NCBI GenBank assembly: GCA_963422465.1 | Contig: OY730173.1 | Location: forward strand, 2,356,001 to 2,420,000 | Direction of reading: 5' to 3' | Length of the DNA stretch: 64,000 nucleotides | Source: Lichina pygmaea | Taxonomy: Eukaryota > Ascomycota > Lichinomycetes > Lichinales > Lichinaceae | Shown: in pieces, positions 1-9,510 of the stretch | Numbering within the stretch: position 1 is the first letter of the stretch | How the letters are laid out: each line of letters starts with the position of its first letter | Position numbers and translations under genes: made by a program | Notes under the pieces: model-generated | What the model saw: the letters and a program-made list of their open reading frames with translations, nothing else | What the model was told of the DNA's origin: nothing | The model's database searches: none

Positions 1-284
1 CTGTTCCAGGGTCAACCGCTACCCATGCACCAACGGCTGCCAAATCGACAGCGCTACCGACAAGATCCTTGGAACTGATGTCGACAGCCGTTGTCAATGA
101 CATGCTAAGGGAATCGAACAGGGGACACCTCGTCGAGGATACGTCTATTACGAATGGGAAGGACCAGCAGACCCCCATTGTGGATGCAACTAGGAACCTG
201 GCAATCGAGGGCGACCGTCCAGGTGATGCTGTCTTTCGAGCTATCTTCGGGAGCAGTGACGACGACGACGATGATGACGAGTAG
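1..284 (+). CDS. C-terminal end of an ORF with an acidic tail
   Basis: The plus frame is open from base 3 to the stop at 282-284 and runs off the left edge, so only the last 93 or so residues are visible. The tail reads DAVFRAIFGSSDDDDDDDE. A terminal phenylalanine-rich patch followed by an acidic run resembles the end of GPATCH1-type G-patch splicing proteins, which I recall ending in an IFG/A-S-D-D-E pattern; this is a memory-based resemblance to a short motif, not proof. The stretch before it has no recognisable domain. It could equally be the end of a transposon-encoded protein. It is followed at once by LINE-like sequence on the other strand. Confidence 0.3.
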   Translation, partial: VPGSTATHAPTAAKSTALPTRSLELMSTAVVNDMLRESNRGHLVEDTSITNGKDQQTPIVDATRNLAIEGDRPGDAVFRAIFGSSDDDDDDDE

Positions 285-287
285 CTG

Positions 288-555
288 AGTTCAGTCCTGG
301 CGACCCGGCGGATACCCGCTGTGTCGTTGGCGTCCCTAATCTGCACAATGAAGATGTTGAGCTCTCTTGGTGCAGGTTGTTGGGTTGGTTCCTGGCCGGG
401 GCTTGCGCCCGGGATGCCGGCGTTCTCCCGGCGGGCTGCGGCCGCGTAGGACCCTGGGTTCTTTTCCATCTTCTTCTCAGTCCTGAGGACTACATCTAGG
501 ATTCGCTGGAGGGTTGGGGTTGGGGCCGGGGTTGCGGCGGCTTCCCTGTCACTCT

Positions 556-586
<31 letters not shown>

Positions 587-720
587 GTGCTGGACATGAA
601 CCAGTCCAGTATGTCGACCAGGGTCTTCACACAAACTTCTCCTAGTCTAGGGATATCCCTTGCTTGTCTGCATCTAGTTGTGCTACTGGTGCAAGGCTTG
701 CGCCTTGCCAATGTTCATGG
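288..720 (-). mobile_element. LINE ORF1 N-terminal fragment (Tad1-like)
   Basis: Read on the minus strand, about 540 to 300 is an open frame with KKMEKNPGSYAAAARRE followed by RELNIFIVQIRD, the pattern of the N-terminal half of fungal Tad1-type LINE ORF1 (a short coiled-coil stretch, a YAAAA motif, then a conserved strand). A second short piece (VCVKTLVDILDWF) lies at about 590-660, beyond a homopolymer run. No tail or target duplication is visible, so this is a fragment. Confidence 0.35.
556..584. repeat. 29-base poly-G run
   Basis: An uninterrupted run of 29 G inside the LINE-like fragment. Its length is likely to vary between reads or individuals. Confidence 0.9.
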
Positions 721-1317
721 GTCGGAGTGGTAGCATCTTTTCTGTGGAGAAGTTATAGTGGGTTGAAGACAATTTAATCAATGTGGAAAAAAACATTGAT
801 TGATTGATTGATTGAATTCCTACACTATTCATCAGCAAAAACAGAATTTACATCTGTGGCATAGGGTGCCCAGGATGCCCGGGACGCCAAAGTAAAAAAA
901 CGCTGTTATTTACGCCATCGGGTGCCATCAAAAACATCAGATGAAGTCAGTTCCATACTAAGGAAAGTTAGTCACCAGCCGCCATACTAAAAAGGCTAGC
1001 TGCCGGCTGCCATCAGGTGATAGCTGGCATCTCGACACTTGCTAGTAGCAAGAAGATGGCATCAGATGTAGTGAAGATAGCATCTGACGATAACCTGCAT
1101 CTTGATGCTCCCTAGCAGTGAGAGGATGGCACCAGATGTGGCAAAGGCAGCACCGGAGGTAATAGTGATTCCTAGTAAGGAGTTAGGTAATCAACAGCAA
1201 AAAGATTCTATTTCGCAAGGTCTCGACAGGATTTGAATTGAGGCGATACACTATTGAGTTTACAAAGATTCTTGCGAAGGATAAGGTGAATATTGGACAG
1301 ATGACTCAATTGATTCA
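721..1317. other. Non-coding repeat debris with a LINE-1 3' tail
   Basis: No gene is seen. At 795-831 there is a (TTGA)n run followed by GAATTCCTACACTATTC, which is the 3' end (minus orientation) shared with the LINE-1 copy at 9,571. The sequence to the right (850-1,200) repeats short phrases such as GGGTGCC and GGCATCAGATG but has no ORF and no clear tRNA-like head, so the element that owns this tail is not identified. Confidence 0.5.
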
Positions 1318-1530
1318 TTTAGTAATGGCTATTGATTGATTGATTGATTGAAGTCTTCCGCCGTTCTAAAACTAGCTGACTAGATTATGCCGGGAGTAGC
1401 AATAGTAATTTGAAAGGATAAAACCGTCTTCGGGGCGAAAACCCTTCCTTCTCCTCTATTCCGGGATCTCTTACCGTGGATGTTGTGCTTGCGTGTACGT
1501 GTGTTGTAGATCTTGTAGTTGCTGACGCGA

Positions 1531-2086
1531 CTACTCTGCTCCTGTCTCCCCCCTACCCTCTGCACCCCTTCCACGGGCTGTGGCATCCAAAGTAGTCTGC
1601 CTCTGGAGTTGCCTCCGGGGCTGGCCCTTCTTTGCTGTAGGCTGTGGGAGGGCTACAGTGGGAGCCCTTGGTTGTTTCTCCCCCGCCACTGGAGAATGCT
1701 GCGGGGGTGGAGTATCCAGCTCCATTGGCTCTGCCTCCGCGTCAACACTCGGTGCCGGCCGTGGCTGCGTGGGCTTCCTTGGCTCTGTAGGGGTCTGCAC
1801 CACAAAGCGAAGAGGAAGGACATCCCGTAGCTGCCGGATTCTCTGTAAGGCCCCTGCCTGTGCCCGGCACTCTGAGGACCACGCCTTGTGGGCCTCCCTG
1901 CACACCGCACACTTCTGTCACTGCTGTACCTTGCAGGCTTTAGTGTCATGGGCCCCTGCGCAGTGGGCGCAGCACACTTGAGCTTTGCACTGTTTTGCCA
2001 CGTGGCCGTACTGCTGGCAGTGAAAGCACTGAGTGAGACGGGGTGCTCAATGGAAGGTGTTGCAGGTATGAAACTGCAAGCCAACC
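1531..2086 (-). pseudogene. LINE-1a ORF1, C-terminal part with zinc knuckles
   Basis: Gag-like RNA-binding protein of a Tad1-type LINE. On the minus strand it encodes three cysteine knuckles: CFHCQQYGHVAKQC, CCAHCAGAHDTKAC and CAVCREAHKAWSSEC, the arrangement also present in LINE-2a ORF1 at 34.1-35.3 kb. A proline-rich tail follows and the frame stops at 1,531-1,533. In-frame stops between the knuckles (near 2,045 and 1,915) make it non-functional. The right end at 2,086 is the Gypsy-1 insertion point, and the frame resumes at 8,632 on the far side of that element. Confidence 0.75.
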
Positions 2087-2339
2087 TGTTGCGGTCCGTA
2101 CCGTACCGTCCTATCCGAGTATAGGATTAGGGCGAGAGGCGGAAGGCGGGTTGGTTCTCGCAGGAGAGGAGTGTCAAGGAGCGCGAAGGGGTTTGGTGGA
2201 ACGTGGTGGTGGTGACACCTGATCAATGGCTTCGTACAAAGGATTGTATTGAAGTAGATCTAGTTGTCTGGATCACAACATGAGTTGAAGACGATCGTTC
2301 CATAAGGGAACTATCGCCGGACTATATAGTGCTGGCCTG

Positions 2340-2575
2340 TCGAGACGATCGAGATTGTCTCGACAGTCTCGACGTCGAGACGGGTGAGATTGTCTCGACG
2401 GTCCCACCATGTTATGCACCCTGCGTCGAGACTGGTGAGATTGTCTCGATGCTTCATGCATCATGCGTCGAGACTGGTGAGATTGTCTCGATGCTTCATG
2501 CATCATGCGTCGAGACTGGTGAGATTGTCTCGATGCTTCATGCATCATGCGTCGAGACTCCCGTGTGTGTCTCGA
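2340..2575. repeat. Array of inverted half-sites in the Gypsy-1 LTR
   Basis: TCGAGAC is followed after about 9-12 bases by its complement GTCTCGA, and this pair occurs six times. The central copies form a 42-bp direct repeat. The spacing and the inverted arrangement are like a multimerised operator. The other LTR (8,281-8,516) has the same array, with most half-sites altered by transitions. Confidence 0.85.
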
Positions 2576-2650
2576 CAGTCACGTGACCCCTTGTTGGTTG
2601 GTCACTTGACTTCCATGGTGTCCTCTTGCCTGGCCCGCGGCCTGGTTGCC

Positions 2651-2657
2651 TATAAAT
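2651..2657 (+). promoter_or_regulatory. TATA box facing the antisense ORF
   Basis: TATAAAT inside the 3' LTR, oriented away from gag-pol and 73 bp before the ATG at 2,730. A C/T-rich stretch at 2,686-2,705 is a plausible start region. The only other ATG before 2,730 opens a three-codon frame at 2,716-2,727. Promoter activity is inferred. Confidence 0.45.
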
Positions 2658-2729
2658 GAGTGGCTCCCATCCCTGGGTCGTAACACTACCCTCCTCTCCT
2701 TCATTCATCGTCCCGATGAATTCTTGAGT

Positions 2730-3230
2730 ATGTCTGCAAAATCACGTGCCTCTGCTTACCGAAACCAACTGGCAGCCCAGATCCGTGATCATAACTTCGT
2801 GTCGCTTGCTCTGTGTGACTTCTGTGTTTTGAACCACAAGCCCTGCTTCCAAATGTCTGACGACAACGATAAGTTGAAGTGCGCTGAGTGCACTCGTCGG
2901 GGAAAGTCCTGTGTGTCACTTTCTTGGGAGTCGCTGAACATGACTTGGGATAACCTTCGCGAGGATTTGGCTGTCGATGAGGCCAAGCGGGATGCTCTTG
3001 TCGAGCAGCTTGCCGAGCTGCAGGCTCGTGTGTCCCGAAAGCGAAAGGTTCTTGAGGGTGCTGAGGGTCGAGCAAAGAAGAAGCTCCAGTGCCTTGTTGC
3101 TGAAATGGAGGTGGATAGTGAAGACTTGTCGGTGACAGTCATTGATGCGTCCGCGCTGCAGGCTGAGCTGTTCAGTCCTGCTCCTGCCGGAACTGCTGCA
3201 GGAGGAGCTGGCAGTTCGCGAGGTTCCTGA
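2730..3230 (+). CDS. Antisense Zn2Cys6 protein of Gypsy-1
   Basis: A 166-codon ORF on the strand opposite to gag-pol, starting 45 bp inside the 3' LTR border and overlapping the end of the integrase frame tail to tail by 59 bp. Residues 29-61 hold six cysteines with spacing C-x2-C-x6-C-x11-C-x2-C-x6-C, within the consensus of the fungal GAL4-type binuclear zinc cluster (PF00172). The first loop is basic (NHKP) and the second reads TRRGKS. Residues about 75-130 are a charged helical region rich in E, A, K and L, and the tail is Ala/Gly/Ser-rich. It appears intact. By family knowledge such clusters bind DNA in the nucleus. That it regulates its own element is inference. I know of no named gene for it. 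Confidence 0.72.
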   Translation: MSAKSRASAYRNQLAAQIRDHNFVSLALCDFCVLNHKPCFQMSDDNDKLKCAECTRRGKSCVSLSWESLNMTWDNLREDLAVDEAKRDALVEQLAELQARVSRKRKVLEGAEGRAKKKLQCLVAEMEVDSEDLSVTVIDASALQAELFSPAPAGTAAGGAGSSRGS

Positions 3231-4533
3231 GTGGCTCCCAGGTATTTTCCGAGTCTGGGTAGTCTTTCCACTTGACAAGGTATCGCTGACCTTTTCTCTT
3301 CAGGATCTGTTCGGCCTTGAATTCCTGTTCTTCCTCTGGTTGGTAATGAAATGTTTCCTGCAAGGGTGTGCTCTGGTCGGCTAATTTGATCATTGAGATG
3401 TGAAAGTTTGGGTGTACCCGAGCGTCTCTCAGTAGTCGCAGTCTGACGTTGACTGGTCCAGCTTTTTCTTCGACTGAAAATAGTCCGACCTTGACATGGT
3501 CCAGTTTCTTTGTTCTTGGTTTCTTTGTTTTCCAATTTCTTGTGAGGAGGTAGACTTTATCCCCCTTCTTTAGCTGAGGTGCCATTTTCGATTTCTTGTC
3601 CATTTGACATTGCATTCTTTCTGAGGTCTCTTGAAGGTAGTGCCTCATCATCGTGTGCGTTTGTCGTAGGAGCTTGTCGTGTTGGAGTGCTTTCTCCGCG
3701 TTTGGTGAAGCTCTGCTTGGCATCCTGATGTTCGCATGTTGTCCAAAATTGGCAAAAAATGGCGATTCCTTTGTTGAGTCTGATCTGTGCTGGTTGATTG
3801 CCAGCTGTGCCACCGGTAATAACTGTGCCCAATTGCTGTGGGTCTTGTTGATGTAATGCTGTAAGTAAGTCTCCAGGACTTGGTTCGCTCGCTCCGTCTG
3901 GCCGTCAGTTCGTGGATGATAGGCTGTAGACATTTTGGGTTTTGTTCCCATGGCTGCACTGATTGTCTTCCAGTAGTTGGATGTGAAGAGTTTATCTCTG
4001 TCTGTAATGATCGTGATCAGAACTCTGTGGTCTCTGACCAATCTGTCCAGTAAGAGGTGTCCCAACTGTTCTGCTGTGTGGGTTTCCTTGAATGGTACCG
4101 CTATTAGATATTTTGTGAATCTGTCCACTATCACCATAATCAAGTCGTAGGTGATTCCTGTGACTGGGTCTTTGGACTTGGGTAGCTTTGTGATGAAGTC
4201 TATTGACACGTCTTCCCACAGGCCTTTCGGTATTGTGTTCGGGTGTCCTTCTCTGTATGGCTTATGTCTTCCATGTTTGTTTTTCTGGCATAGTAGACAC
4301 TTGCTGATGTAGTTTGTGACATGTTGTCGGAGGTTAATGACATTGTTCCCTGCCTGTTGGATAAGGTCTGTGGTCTTGGAGATTCCTGGGTGACCGTGTG
4401 CTGGGTTATCATAGTAGTTCCTTATTAGTTCTTCAGTGTCTTCTGCCGTGAGCTTGTTGATCTGTGGTTGAGGCACCAGGTTTCCTTGCTGGTCCTGCTG
4501 TAAGATCATTCCTTGGCGTTCATCATCTTCCAT
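3172..4533 (-). pseudogene. Gypsy-1 integrase and chromodomain region
   Basis: The longest open piece of the decayed polyprotein. It shows an HHCC-type zinc-binding N-terminus (HGHPGISKT, CLLCQKNKHGRHKP), an integrase core (VDRFTKYLIAVP, TAYHPRTDGQTERANQ) and, at the end, a chromodomain (AEQILKRKGQRYLVKWKDYP, then NTWEPLRNL). Chromodomains at this position define chromoviruses and are known to steer integration toward marked chromatin. The 3' end overlaps the antisense ORF. Confidence 0.88.
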
Positions 4534-4545
4534 GTGGTCTTTTCG

Positions 4546-5847
4546 TCAGCTTAGTGTGTCTGCTCTCCTATTGTCTTGTCCAGGGGTGTACAAGATCTTG
4601 AACTTGTGTTGCCCTAGGAGTTCAGCCCATCTGACTTGCTGTCTGTTCAGCTTCTTGGTTGTCGTGAACGTTGTCAGATTCTTGTGGTCTGTGAGAATAG
4701 TGAGTTCGGAACTGCTTTCCGCGTACACTCTCCAGTGTTCGAGTGCGTTGACGACTGCCAGTAGCTCTTTATCATGGATATCATAGTTTCGTTCCGCTTG
4801 TGTCATTTTTCGTGAGTAGTAGGCAACTGGGTGCCACTTGCTGTCTGCCTGTTGGCATAGACATGCTCCCACTGCCTGATCTGAAGTGTCCGTCTTGATT
4901 CGTGTCGGTTGGCCTGTCTTGAAGTTGAGGAGAACTGGTTCCTTGGCGCAAGCGTTCTTGAGCTGTTGGAATGCTTTTTGTTGTCTCTCCGTCCACCGGT
5001 ACTCCACATCCTTCTTCGTGAGTTCTGTCAGTGGTGTTGCCATCTGTGAGTAGTTCTTGATGAACTGTCGGTTGAAGTTGGTAAATCCTAGGAAGGCTTG
5101 TACTTCCTTAACTGATGTCGGTGTTGGCTATTGCTGAATCGCTTTGATTTTCTCAGGGTCAATCTTGATCCCTTTGATCCCTATGATGTATCTGAGGAAT
5201 TCAACTTCCAGTTTGTTGAACTCGCATTTCTTCGGGTTGAGCTTGAGCCCTGCCTCTTGTAGGCATCGTAGAACATCCTTCACATGTTTGGTATGTTCTT
5301 GTTGCGTGTTCGAGTAGACAAGAATGTCGTCCAGGTAGGCGATAGCTGTTTGGTCCAGGTGTGCTCTGATGACGTTGTTGATCAATGCTTGACATGTTGC
5401 TGGTGCGTTTGTGAGTCTGAATGGCATAACCAGATACTCGTAGTGTCTGTATCAGGTTCTGAAGGCTGTCTTCCATTCTTCTCCTTTTTTCATGTGTATC
5501 AGGTTGTATGCTCCTTTCAAGTCCAGCTTGGTAAAGATTGTAGCTTGGCTGATCCTGTCTCGCAATTCGTTCGCATTTGGCAGCGGATATTGATTCTTGA
5601 TGGTAATGTCGTTGAGTTTCCTGTAATCCACACAAAGTCGAAGACTTCTGTCTTTCTTTGGTGCAAATAGTATTGGGTATCCTGCTGGCGATTGAGATTC
5701 TTGAATGAAACCCTTTTTCAGGTTTTCCTCCAGGTACTCGCGAAGTACTTGGAGCTCTTTCTCTGATAACTGGTAAATTGGTCCAAATCCTGGCTCTGTC
5801 CCTGGTTGCAACTTGATCTCATGATCCCAAGGTTGGTGCTTAGGCAA
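4546..5847 (-). pseudogene. Gypsy-1 reverse transcriptase and RNase H region
   Basis: Conserved Ty3/Gypsy landmarks in order: [20 protein letters not shown], the polymerase motif YLDDILVYSN, then the RNase H stretch TDTSDQAVGACLCQ with SRKMTQAERNYDIHDKELLA. Several open pieces, broken. Confidence 0.88.
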
Positions 5848-5892
5848 CGCTGCTGTTGTTGTCTCTTCCTGAAAGAGGTTATCATACCCAGG

Positions 5893-6552
5893 TCAGTACT
5901 CTTCAGGGATCTCCAGAGGGTTAACAACTTCCTCTCTCTTCATCTCTGACTGTTTGGCCACCTGGTTCCGGGGTGTGCCTGTCAAGGCAGACCTCTTCTC
6001 TTGAGAGTTGTCCTTTCTGTCAGTGAGGTTCCACTGAGGACTCCTTCCCTCATCTGTCCACGCCTTCTGCGGCTGGTAACAGGTCCGAGCTGTGTTGTTA
6101 GTGCAGTTCCTAAACATGAGTACTCCTGTCTTCCAGTTAACAACTGGGTTGTGCTTCTTTAGCCAAGGCATCCCCAAATAGATATCCTGAGTGGCCAACT
6201 CGACAATATCAAGGTGGATCCTTTCAGCATGGTGTCCGGTAACTATTTCTATTGGCTGCGTCTCATGGCAGACTAGCTCTGTCTGTCCATTTGCCATCGC
6301 GAGCTGATAGGGCTGCTGCTTGCATCTCCTTCCAGTGCTGAGGGTGTTGTAAAGTTGTCTTGAAATGTAGTTTCCACTGGCTCCAGAGTCAACAAGTGCG
6401 TATGTCTGTACTGGCGTGTTGGCGTGTAGTGACACAGGCAATCGCAGGTGCTTTGTGTTGCTAGGGGTCATGTTGTTGAGCTCCCGATGTCGCCCCTTGA
6501 CAAGGGAGTTCAGTCTTTTCCTGATTGAAGTGTCTTTCCACTGACTGGGCAA
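5893..6552 (-). pseudogene. Gypsy-1 protease region
   Basis: Retropepsin-like aspartic protease segment with ALVDSGASGNYIS followed about 75 residues later by LGMPWLKKHNPVVNW, the usual pairing in Ty3/Gypsy. It lies between gag and reverse transcriptase in a decayed reading frame. Confidence 0.82.
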
Positions 6553-7181
6553 TAGGTCCAGCCATTCCCATCAGTCCTGAGGAATCTGTTCATGAATTTG
6601 TCTTGCTGATGCTTGTCACATCCAGGCTTGAGGCAGTACTGCCAATTGTTGACGTAGCAGTTGTGGTTGTTGCCTTGCTGTAGGAACATGAGGTGTTCGT
6701 GCCAATCATGTGTGTGCCCGGGGAATGCAGTGTGTTGGTGTTTGTCCCAAAGGTGGATCTCACACGCATCCTTCTCGCAATTGACCCAATGTTTGTGGCA
6801 GGTGGCGTGGTAGGGTGAATGTCCTCTGTACCTTTGTAGTTGTTCGTGGTAGGTGCAGTAGTGCTTTGTGCAAAACCTCCACTGTAGTTCGCCGTGCCGT
6901 AGATTTCATGGGTCCATGCTGTAAGTATAGCTTCCTTGTGGTATTTCTTCTTTGATAGACACAGGTTCGTCTCAGTCCCCATCAGAGGTGGTTAAGGGCT
7001 CCTGTCCCTTGTCCTGACCTGTCTGTTCTGGTAGGTCCTTGCCTCCTGATGTTGCCAGTTGGTGGGCTGCTTCCAATGTCTGATTGTAGTTGTCCTATTG
7101 TTCAAGGGATAGCTGAGCCTCTCCTGGTGGGTCCTCCGGCTTGATGACATTCCAGTCTCCGTCAAGCGTATTAAGTTGCTG

Positions 7182-7904
7182 TCAGTGCACCTTGTTCTTT
7201 GAACGACAGTCTTTCGCCATGTGGCCTAGCTTGCCACAGGCATAGCACTTCAGTGCTTTCCTCTTTTTGTTGTTCCTTCCCTTCATGAACCTTCCCTTGT
7301 GGTGGACTGCATCCAGTTCCATGGGTGCATAGCCATATGGATCATGTGGCGGTGCCTTGTTAGGCAGCTTGTAGTGGTTGCTCACATGCCATGTGGGGTG
7401 GCTGTATCCTCTGTCGTGGTGTTTCTCCATCACTCGCTTGAATAGTTTGTCATCAATGTCGATTGCTTGTACAATGAGTTCGTCCAGTGTGTCGACTGCT
7501 TGTCCATCGAAGGTGATTTCATCCTTCATGTTTTCCTTGAGTCCACGTTGGTACATGACCATCAGGGTGTTGTCGTCCCAGTCAGTCAGTACTGAGTATT
7601 GTTTGAACTGCGTGGTGTACTCTGCGGCTGAGTGTTGTTGTTTGATGTGCTGGATCATTTGTATAGCCACTTTATCTTTGTTAGATGGTCCAAGGATCCT
7701 TTTGATCTCATCCTTGAATCGTGTCCATTTCATCATCCATTCTATTGTGCTGTCGTGGTCTCTGTTCCCTGAGAGATGTTTGTTGATGTAGGGTTTGATC
7801 CATTGATAAGCATTGCCTCTCATGTAAGTGGTTGCAAAGAGGGGCCACTTTTCCTTAGGCAGCTTCGTCTCTGGTTGGAATTGAAAGTAGACTTGGAGTT
7901 GCAT
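7182..7904 (-). pseudogene. Gypsy-1 gag with zinc knuckle
   Basis: Capsid-like segment (KEKWPLFATTYMRGNAYQW, FKDEIKRILG, AAEYTTQFKQYSVLTDWDD) followed by a basic stretch and the CCHC knuckle CYACGKLGHMAKDC. It is the first gene after the 5' LTR (8,028). The upstream 120 bp may include the true beginning of gag. Confidence 0.85.
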
Positions 7905-8027
7905 GAGCCAGTCGTCGACCTTGTTTCTTTCACTGTAGAACAGGTCTGGCTTGGCGACGCTAATCTTTCCATCTGGGAAGTTGGGGTTGGTTGCTCCTGA
8001 GGTACTTATCCTTGAGGGTCTTCAAAG

Positions 8028-8626
8028 TGTTGTGGTCTGTACTGTACCATCCTATCTGAGTATAGGATTAGGGCGAGAGGTGGAAGGCAGGTTGGTTCTT
8101 GCAGGAGAGGAGTGTCAAGGAGTGCGAAGGGGTTTGGTGGAATGTGGTGGTGGTGACACCTGATCAATAGCTTTGTACAAAGGATTGTATTAAAGTAGAT
8201 CTAGTTGTCTGGATCACAACATGAGTTGAAGACGATTGTTCTATAAGGGAACTATCGCCAGACTATATAGTGCTGGCCTGTCAAGACAATCAAGATTGTC
8301 TTGACAGTCTCGACGTCAAGATGGGTGAGATTGTCTTGACAGTCCCACTATGTTATGCACCCTGCGTCAAGACTGGTGAGATTGTCTCAATGCTTCATGC
8401 ATCATGCGTCAAGACTGGTGAGATTGTCTTGATGCTTCATGCATCATGCGTCAAGACTGGTGAGATTGTCTTGATACTTCATGCATCATGCGTTGAGACT
8501 CCCATGTGTGTCTCGACAGTCACGTGACCCCTTGTTGGTTGGTCACTTGACTTCCATGGTGTCCTCTTGCCTGGCCCGCGGCCTGGTTGCCTATAAATAA
8601 GTGGCTCCCATCCCTGGGTCGTAACA
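8028..8626 (-). repeat. Gypsy-1 5' LTR
   Basis: Same length as its partner at 2,087 but carrying nearly all of the roughly 35 transitions separating them, most at former CpG sites and a few at CpA. The partner has the unmutated base at essentially every difference I compared. Confidence 0.92.
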
Positions 8627-8631
8627 CAACC

Positions 8632-9510
8632 AAAAAGCCCTTGTCTATCAGTGTGTTCACTGCCCGCACATCAGCAAGCTCCAAGATCAGGGAGGACCTG
8701 GTCTTAGAATGTGCTGACTTTGGCCAGTGGGCTCCAACCAGCTTCAGCTCAGAGTGCAGGACTCTATTCTCCTTCTGCAGTGTTTTGACAATGTTGCCCT
8801 GGTTGCTGGTGTCCACATCCTTTGTACAAACTCTGTGGACTAGCACCTGGTAACATCACTGGACTATCTGTGCTGATGGTGCAAAGCAGGTCAACCAGCC
8901 ACTGTCCTCTTCCAGCCTCTGGCACCCAGCCTCTGTCTCCACCAGAATTGACACATCCCCACTGGGGTGCCAGTACAGCAAGAGCACACAGCTCCCATCT
9001 CCCTCTGTGAAGTGGCCAGTTTGCTCTAGCCACTGCTTGAGTTGCTGGGGGGGGACGACCCAGAAGCCTGAAGTCTCCACTGGGTCTTCCACTCTGGCCA
9101 CAACCTCCCAGAGGTGACATGCCTCCAAACAAGAGGCCTCTCACTTGTGTTGCCTGGCAAGGACTTTGGTGGGCATGGTGTTGGTGTGAGTACACAGGTG
9201 TGGGCCCGGGGCCTCCTGCACTGCCTGTGCATATGTCTTCTTTTGCTGGACTGTTGATTCAATGTTCTTTAGTTGTTGGTCAACATCACCAAGAGCCTTT
9301 ATCGTCATTTGGTGGGTGCCCTCTGAGGCTTCAGTCACCCACACCACCAGGCCACTGATCACTCACTCAACATTGCCAAGGAACTGGTGTACTGCCACCA
9401 AATTGTACAAGGGTTTATCAGGGTTCTTCACAGTTGCATTAAGTCTTAGAGATTCTAATTGTGTCTGTACTAAATCAAGGAAGTCTGCAAAGTCAGGGCA
9501 GTCTCCTTTG
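8632..9510 (-). pseudogene. LINE-1a ORF1, N-terminal part
   Basis: Continuation of the ORF interrupted at 2,086. In order on the minus strand: KKTYAQAVQEA (about 9,240), then a region with GDVSILVETEAG (about 8,950), VLVHRVCTKD (about 8,830) and ADVRAVNTLIDKGFLV ending at the insertion point. Each phrase has a counterpart in the intact LINE-2a ORF1 (TYAQAVQK, GDIIISLETPQA, VLVHRMQTKD, PEQANLLIEKG), which fixes identity and order. The reading frame shifts between about 9,130 and 9,200 and at 8,850. The first codon is not resolved. Confidence 0.65.

Larger units (their letters stand above)
2087..2685 (-). repeat. Gypsy-1 3' LTR
   Basis: 599-bp LTR and the less mutated of the pair; at the sites I compared the CpG-containing form is in this copy. 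It contains an array of paired TCGAGAC/GTCTCGA half-sites (2,340-2,575), a symmetrical CTATATAG box (about 2,321) and a plus-strand TATAAAT (2,651-2,657). Confidence 0.92.
2087..8626 (-). mobile_element. Gypsy-1, Ty3/Gypsy chromovirus, full length, broken
   Basis: A 6,540-bp LTR retrotransposon inserted in LINE-1a ORF1. Both LTRs are 599 bp and end TG...CA, and the 5-bp duplication CAACC lies at 2,082-2,086 and 8,627-8,631. Gag-pol is on the minus strand in Ty3/Gypsy order: gag, protease, reverse transcriptase, RNase H, integrase, chromodomain. An extra ORF lies on the opposite strand next to the 3' LTR. The element is complete in structure but decayed, with roughly half a dozen breaks in gag-pol. 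The two LTRs differ at about 35 of 599 sites, all transitions, so divergence reflects RIP-like mutation and cannot be used as a clock. Confidence 0.93.

Noticed and set aside
1200-1260. B-box-like GGATTTGAATTGAGG as part of a SINE head or tRNA
   Set aside because: The five bases on either side of the loop do not pair and no A-box is found at a normal distance.
2340-2575. CRISPR-like array of 42-bp repeats
   Set aside because: The repeats are contiguous without spacers, lie in a eukaryotic LTR and occur in both LTRs of one element.
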